From Brevibacterium moorei (lineage in GTDB: Bacteria; Actinomycetota; Actinomycetes; Actinomycetales; Brevibacteriaceae): a DNA stretch of 64,000 nucleotides. Position 1 is the stretch's first letter, and the number at the start of each line of letters is the position of its first letter. Of the stretch, positions 61,036 through 64,000 are shown one piece after another. The stretch lies in contig NZ_JANIJX010000003.1 of NCBI RefSeq assembly GCF_024580735.1, positions 144,895 through 208,894 of the forward strand, in the 5' to 3' direction. A program made the translations under genes and the position numbers. The notes beneath the pieces are model-generated. The model was given only the letters and a program-made list of their open reading frames with translations. It searched no databases and had not been told where the DNA came from.

Positions 61036-61536
61036 TCAGGCGCGCTCGGCCTCGAGCCCGGAACGCAGGAGTGCCAGCGAATCGAGCAGGGCCGCGACTT
61101 CCTCCGGGCCGGCACCAGGGCGCGCGAAGACCTCGGCGTTCAGCGCAGCAGCGGCACGGGCGACCAGTTCGCGCCCGGCCGGGGTGATCTCCACCAAGGT
61201 GGTGCGCCCGTCCGTGGGATGCGGCTGCCGGCGGGCCAGGGCGGCGGCCTCCAGCCGGTCCACAGAATTCGTCGTCGAGGTGGCATGGACCTGCAACCTC
61301 TGCGTGATCTTGTTCATCGGCAGGCTGCCCCTGCGCGTGAACGACAACAGTGCCAGCACCTCGAACCGGGCGAAGGTCAACTGCAGGGGTTTGAGCACCG
61401 CGTCGATGCGGGCCTGGAACAGCTGTTGGGTGCGCATGATGGAGATGACCAGGGTCATTCCATCGGCCGCATCATCCCATCCGTGGGCCAGCCATTGCCT
61501 GCGGGACTCCGCGATCGGATCCGTCTCCTCTGCCAT
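61036..61536 (-). CDS. MarR-family transcriptional regulator
   Basis: 166 aa from the ATG at 61534-61536 (GAGG upstream; the longer frame has no site). Winged helix: LTFARFEVLALLSFTRRGSL, MNKITQRLQVHATSTTNSVD, RLEAAALARRQPHPTDGRTT. Dimeric repressor of a nearby operon, most likely the acyl-CoA genes on the same strand 153 bases downstream, and perhaps itself. Confidence 0.92.
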   Translation of the reverse strand: MAEETDPIAESRRQWLAHGWDDAADGMTLVISIMRTQQLFQARIDAVLKPLQLTFARFEVLALLSFTRRGSLPMNKITQRLQVHATSTTNSVDRLEAAALARRQPHPTDGRTTLVEITPAGRELVARAAAALNAEVFARPGAGPEEVAALLDSLALLRSGLEAERA

Positions 61537-61547
61537 GGGCCTCAGTG

Positions 61548-61573
61548 TATTAAATCCGAGTATTGAATCCGAG
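61548..61573. repeat. 13-base tandem direct repeat upstream of marR
   Basis: TATTAAATCCGAG (61548-61560) followed immediately by TATTGAATCCGAG (61561-61573), one mismatch. It lies 12 bases before the marR start and overlaps its probable -10 region, so it may be an autoregulatory site. Confidence 0.6.
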
Positions 61574-61669
61574 GGCGCCGGTCGGTGGGAACCCGAGTGT
61601 GGAACGGATATGCGTGTTCTGCGAGGCCGTGGAGTGACGGGCTGCAGTGGGCGTGGCACGATATGAGAC

Positions 61670-62446
61670 ATGTGCGGACGTTTGAACATGCAGGCGGACC
61701 CGAGGGATCTCGCCGCCGACCTCGGCGCCGTCTACGAGGCCTATGCCGCACGGCCGCGCTACAACGTTCCGCCCGGCGCCGTCCTGCCGATCATCGTCAG
61801 CCGACCGAACGAGGACGGGGAACTGTCCACCCAGATCCGCTCGGCCCGTTGGGGTCTGGTGCCCGGCTGGGCCAAGGACGTCAAAATCGGCTTCCGCGCC
61901 TTCAATGCCAGGGTGGAGACCGTGGCGAGCAAACCGATGTTCCGCGCGGCCTTCGCCGCCCGGCGCTGTGTGGTCGCCGTCAATGGATACTACGAATGGC
62001 AGGCGCTCGCGGAACTGGGGGAAACCGGAACCGCTGCATCGAAGGCCCGGACGTTAAAACAGCCATGGCTGATGCATGCGGCAGACGACGACTGGTTGTT
62101 CATGGCGGGGCTCTACGAGTTCAAGCGGCTGTCAGACGGTGAACGCACCGGAGAGGGCGACCCTGCCGTCTACGGTGACTGGCTCGTTTCGACGACCATC
62201 ATGACGTGCCCCGCCCGCGGTCACCTGGCAGAAGTCCATGACCGGATGCCCATCATGCTGGACCGGGGACAAGTGGACACCTGGATCGAACCCAGCATGG
62301 CCGGCGACGCAGCTTCCGCTGCGCTCGCGGGGTTGATCGACGGTTTCGATCCGGAGCGGATCCTGCGGTATCGGGTGGATCCGGCCGTCGGCAATGTTCG
62401 CAATGACTACGAGTCGTTGACCGCACCGCTGCCCGAACCGGCCTGA
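61670..62446 (+). CDS. SOS response-associated peptidase (SRAP/YedK family)
   Basis: 258 aa starting MCGRLN, with Cys2 exposed after Met removal; Asn and Glu in FNARVET and NGYYEW and His in HDRMPIML complete the active site. SRAP proteins trap abasic sites in single-stranded DNA by a thiazolidine cross-link. No ribosome site is seen, so the mRNA may be leaderless. Its last 40 bases overlap the opposing homocysteine methyltransferase gene. Confidence 0.95.
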   Translation: MCGRLNMQADPRDLAADLGAVYEAYAARPRYNVPPGAVLPIIVSRPNEDGELSTQIRSARWGLVPGWAKDVKIGFRAFNARVETVASKPMFRAAFAARRCVVAVNGYYEWQALAELGETGTAASKARTLKQPWLMHAADDDWLFMAGLYEFKRLSDGERTGEGDPAVYGDWLVSTTIMTCPARGHLAEVHDRMPIMLDRGQVDTWIEPSMAGDAASAALAGLIDGFDPERILRYRVDPAVGNVRNDYESLTAPLPEPA

Positions 62447-63387
62447 ATCGCCGCCGCCAGCGCCCGGATGTCCTCGGGAGTGGTGCGGCAGCAGCCGCCG
62501 ATGATGCGGGCTCCCGCCGCTGTCCAGGCCCTGGCATGGACGGCCAGATCGACATCATCGGAGCCATCGCCACTCCACGTCTGGGTTGCGGCGGAATAGA
62601 CATGACCCGAGTTGGGGTAGCAGATGCCGGGCAGCCCCGCGGTGTCAACGGCCAGCAGTGCCGGCTCCACGGAATCGGCACTGCAGCAGTTGACACCCAC
62701 GGCAATCGGGGGATTGGCGACACGCGCCAGCCGCCGGGTGAGCTCGGTCAAGTCCCCGCCATCTGGCAAAATCGGCCCGCTGCTGCAGCTGAGCCACCAC
62801 CGCGCTGATGGGTACGCGGACATGACATCGGCGATGAGCAGGGCCTCGTCGACCCGGGGAATGGTCTCCCAGGCGAATAGTCTGCAACCCGCCTCGTACA
62901 GGAGGGCTGCGCGATCTCGGTGATAGGAATAGAGCGCGCCGCGCTCAATGGAGTATGCGCCGGAGTACTCGGAGCCGTCGGCCAGGTGGACACCATAGGG
63001 GCCCAGCGCGGAGGCGGCCCAGGTCTGGATGCCGGTGCTACGCGTATAGTCCTGGGTCGCGTTCTGCGCTAGATACCAGGAAGAGGCCATGAGCTCTTGG
63101 GCGCGCGCAGTGGAATAGCCGGCGCGCACGAATGCCGGAACCGAGGCCTGGTAGGCCAGGGATTCGACGATCCTGGCGCCGGCCTGTAGATAGTCGCGAT
63201 GCATGGTGGAGACGAGCTCCGGTTCCGTGGCCAGGATGGCGGCCGACCACAGATCACCGGACACATCGACCCCCATGTCCTGCAGGTGGGTCCCCGATGC
63301 TCCATCGAGGACCAAGGGAGTAGGGGAGGCGGCGAGGGCCGCCTGCAGCGTGGGCGGGAGGTCGGGGTGGTGGTTCGTCTGTGGCAT
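62407..63387 (-). CDS. mmuM: Homocysteine S-methyltransferase
   Basis: 326 aa from the ATG at 63385-63387; GTG at 63393 is possible. LVLDGASGTHLQDMG, IVESLAYQASVPAFV, and zinc ligands in GVNCC and GGCCRTTPEDI identify the MmuM family, which uses S-methylmethionine (or SAM) to methylate homocysteine to methionine. TACCCT (63395-63400) ends seven bases before the ATG, again consistent with a leaderless start. Confidence 0.92.
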   Translation of the reverse strand: MPQTNHHPDLPPTLQAALAASPTPLVLDGASGTHLQDMGVDVSGDLWSAAILATEPELVSTMHRDYLQAGARIVESLAYQASVPAFVRAGYSTARAQELMASSWYLAQNATQDYTRSTGIQTWAASALGPYGVHLADGSEYSGAYSIERGALYSYHRDRAALLYEAGCRLFAWETIPRVDEALLIADVMSAYPSARWWLSCSSGPILPDGGDLTELTRRLARVANPPIAVGVNCCSADSVEPALLAVDTAGLPGICYPNSGHVYSAATQTWSGDGSDDVDLAVHARAWTAAGARIIGGCCRTTPEDIRALAAAIQAGSGSGAVNDS

Positions 63388-63426
63388 GCCCACCAGGGTA
63401 TGTGATCAGGGTCATGCCCGCCCGGT

Positions 63427-63455
63427 TTGCGGGCCGGTTGCGGGTCGTGTAATGT
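63427..63455 (+). promoter_or_regulatory. rRNA operon promoter
   Basis: TTGCGG (63427-63432), 17-base spacer, TAATGT (63450-63455), about 325 bases before the 16S gene. Confidence 0.6.
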
Positions 63456-63589
63456 TTTCTCTTGTCGCCAGGACGGCCCAGCGGTTCGCAGGGAACACGT
63501 TCTAGGCGGCGATGAACAAGAAGTTGAGCATCCCTTCACCGGGAATCATGGTGGCCGAGTGTGGTCGTGTGTTTCACGGGTGGGTGTGT

Positions 63590-63625
63590 GCCTGTTGTTT
63601 GAGAACTCAATAGCGTACTTGAATA
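63590..63625 (+). promoter_or_regulatory. rRNA leader antitermination/processing element
   Basis: TTGTTTGAGAACTCAATAGCGT is the conserved leader motif found upstream of actinobacterial 16S genes. The AT-rich leader from about 63,600 to 63,779 has no coding capacity. Confidence 0.6.
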
Positions 63626-63779
63626 GTTTTTTTCGTGATGCCAGAACTAAGTAGTACATATTTTCTGGCTGAAAATAATAATGATGGATGATATGAGAGG
63701 ACGATGCTGGTTTCCGGTGTTGTTCTCTTTCTCGTCAGTCTGTTCTTTTCGGTTGGGATCGCTTGATCACAAGCATTTT

Positions 63780-64000
63780 TTTGTGGAGAGTTTGATCCTG
63801 GCTCAGGACGAACGCTGGCGGCGTGCTTAACACATGCAAGTCGAACGATGAAGTGGCACTTGTGTCATGGATTAGTGGCGAACGGGTGAGTAACACGTGA
63901 GTAACCTGCCCCTGACTTCGGGATAAGCCCGGGAAACTGGGTCTAATACCGGATACGACCCCGGTCCGCATGGACTGGGGTGGAAAGTTTTGTCGGTTGG
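63780..64000 (+). rRNA. 16S ribosomal RNA, 5' end (partial)
   Basis: The universal AGAGTTTGATCCTGGCTCAG is at 63787-63806, placing the mature 5' end near 63780. Following sequence (GACGAACGCTGGCGGCGTGC and GGCGAACGGGTGAGTAACAC) is canonical. Only 221 bases lie in the window. The V1-V2 region looks like Micrococcales. Confidence 0.97.

Overview
The window is high-GC DNA from an actinobacterium. The last 221 bases are the 5' end of a 16S rRNA gene whose sequence, together with a 13-codon tmRNA tag (AKSNNRTEFALAA) and a class Ib ribonucleotide reductase operon, fits the order Micrococcales. The 16S variable region reminded me of Brevibacteriaceae, but that is recall and not an alignment.

Layout. 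(1) Positions 1 to about 33,480 are the right-hand 33 kb of a siphovirus-type prophage. The integrase, repressor and left attachment site lie outside the window. An early region (1-10,361) holds an antirepressor, SSB, an HNH protein, a VRR-NUC nuclease and some 20 tiny genes that mostly overlap by 1-8 bases. Then come a probable lysogen-expressed lipoprotein, an HNH nuclease, a primase-polymerase-like protein and the late operon: terminase, portal, a MuF protein with an EndoU-type toxin tail and a candidate immunity gene, scaffold, major capsid, connectors, major tail protein, tail chaperones with a -1 frameshift, a 1,330-residue tape measure with two peptidoglycan-hydrolase domains, tail tip, fibre, holins, an M15 endolysin and a terminal lipoprotein. 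(2) The prophage ends inside a small pilin-like gene of a Tad pilus locus and truncates it. The surviving tadC, tadB and tadA/cpaF genes follow (33,712-36,798, minus strand). (3) Housekeeping block: prfB, smpB and ssrA with no ftsEX between prfB and smpB, then a membrane protein, an azoreductase, a BASS-family transporter, a NagZ-like lipoprotein, a membrane dipeptidase and a class I glutamine amidotransferase. (4) nrdHIEF, followed by a patchwork accessory segment (49.7-54.3 kb) carrying small genes, a metallophosphoesterase and an SDR gene divergent from a frameshifted tetR. It also carries broken pieces: a second copy of the last 78 bases of nrdF, and a GNAT acetyltransferase present once as a frameshifted gene and once as a fragment. 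(5) An MFS exporter, a class A beta-lactamase-like protein, a nitronate-monooxygenase-like protein, a three-gene branched-chain acyl-CoA (valine-type) catabolic operon with an adjacent MarR regulator, an SRAP protein, a homocysteine S-methyltransferase and the rRNA promoter and leader.

How the genes work together: the late phage genes follow the usual capsid to tail to lysis order with terminators between expression units. The host genes cover ribosome rescue (smpB, ssrA), dNTP supply (nrd), cell-wall turnover and catabolism. The items most worth a second look are the MuF-EndoU/immunity pair, the att junction in the Tad pilin-like gene, the matched hairpins behind the capsid and tail genes, the nested partial duplications after nrdF, twin palindromes in front of tetR, and recurrent leaderless promoters (TAGCAT or similar 6-7 bases before ATG).
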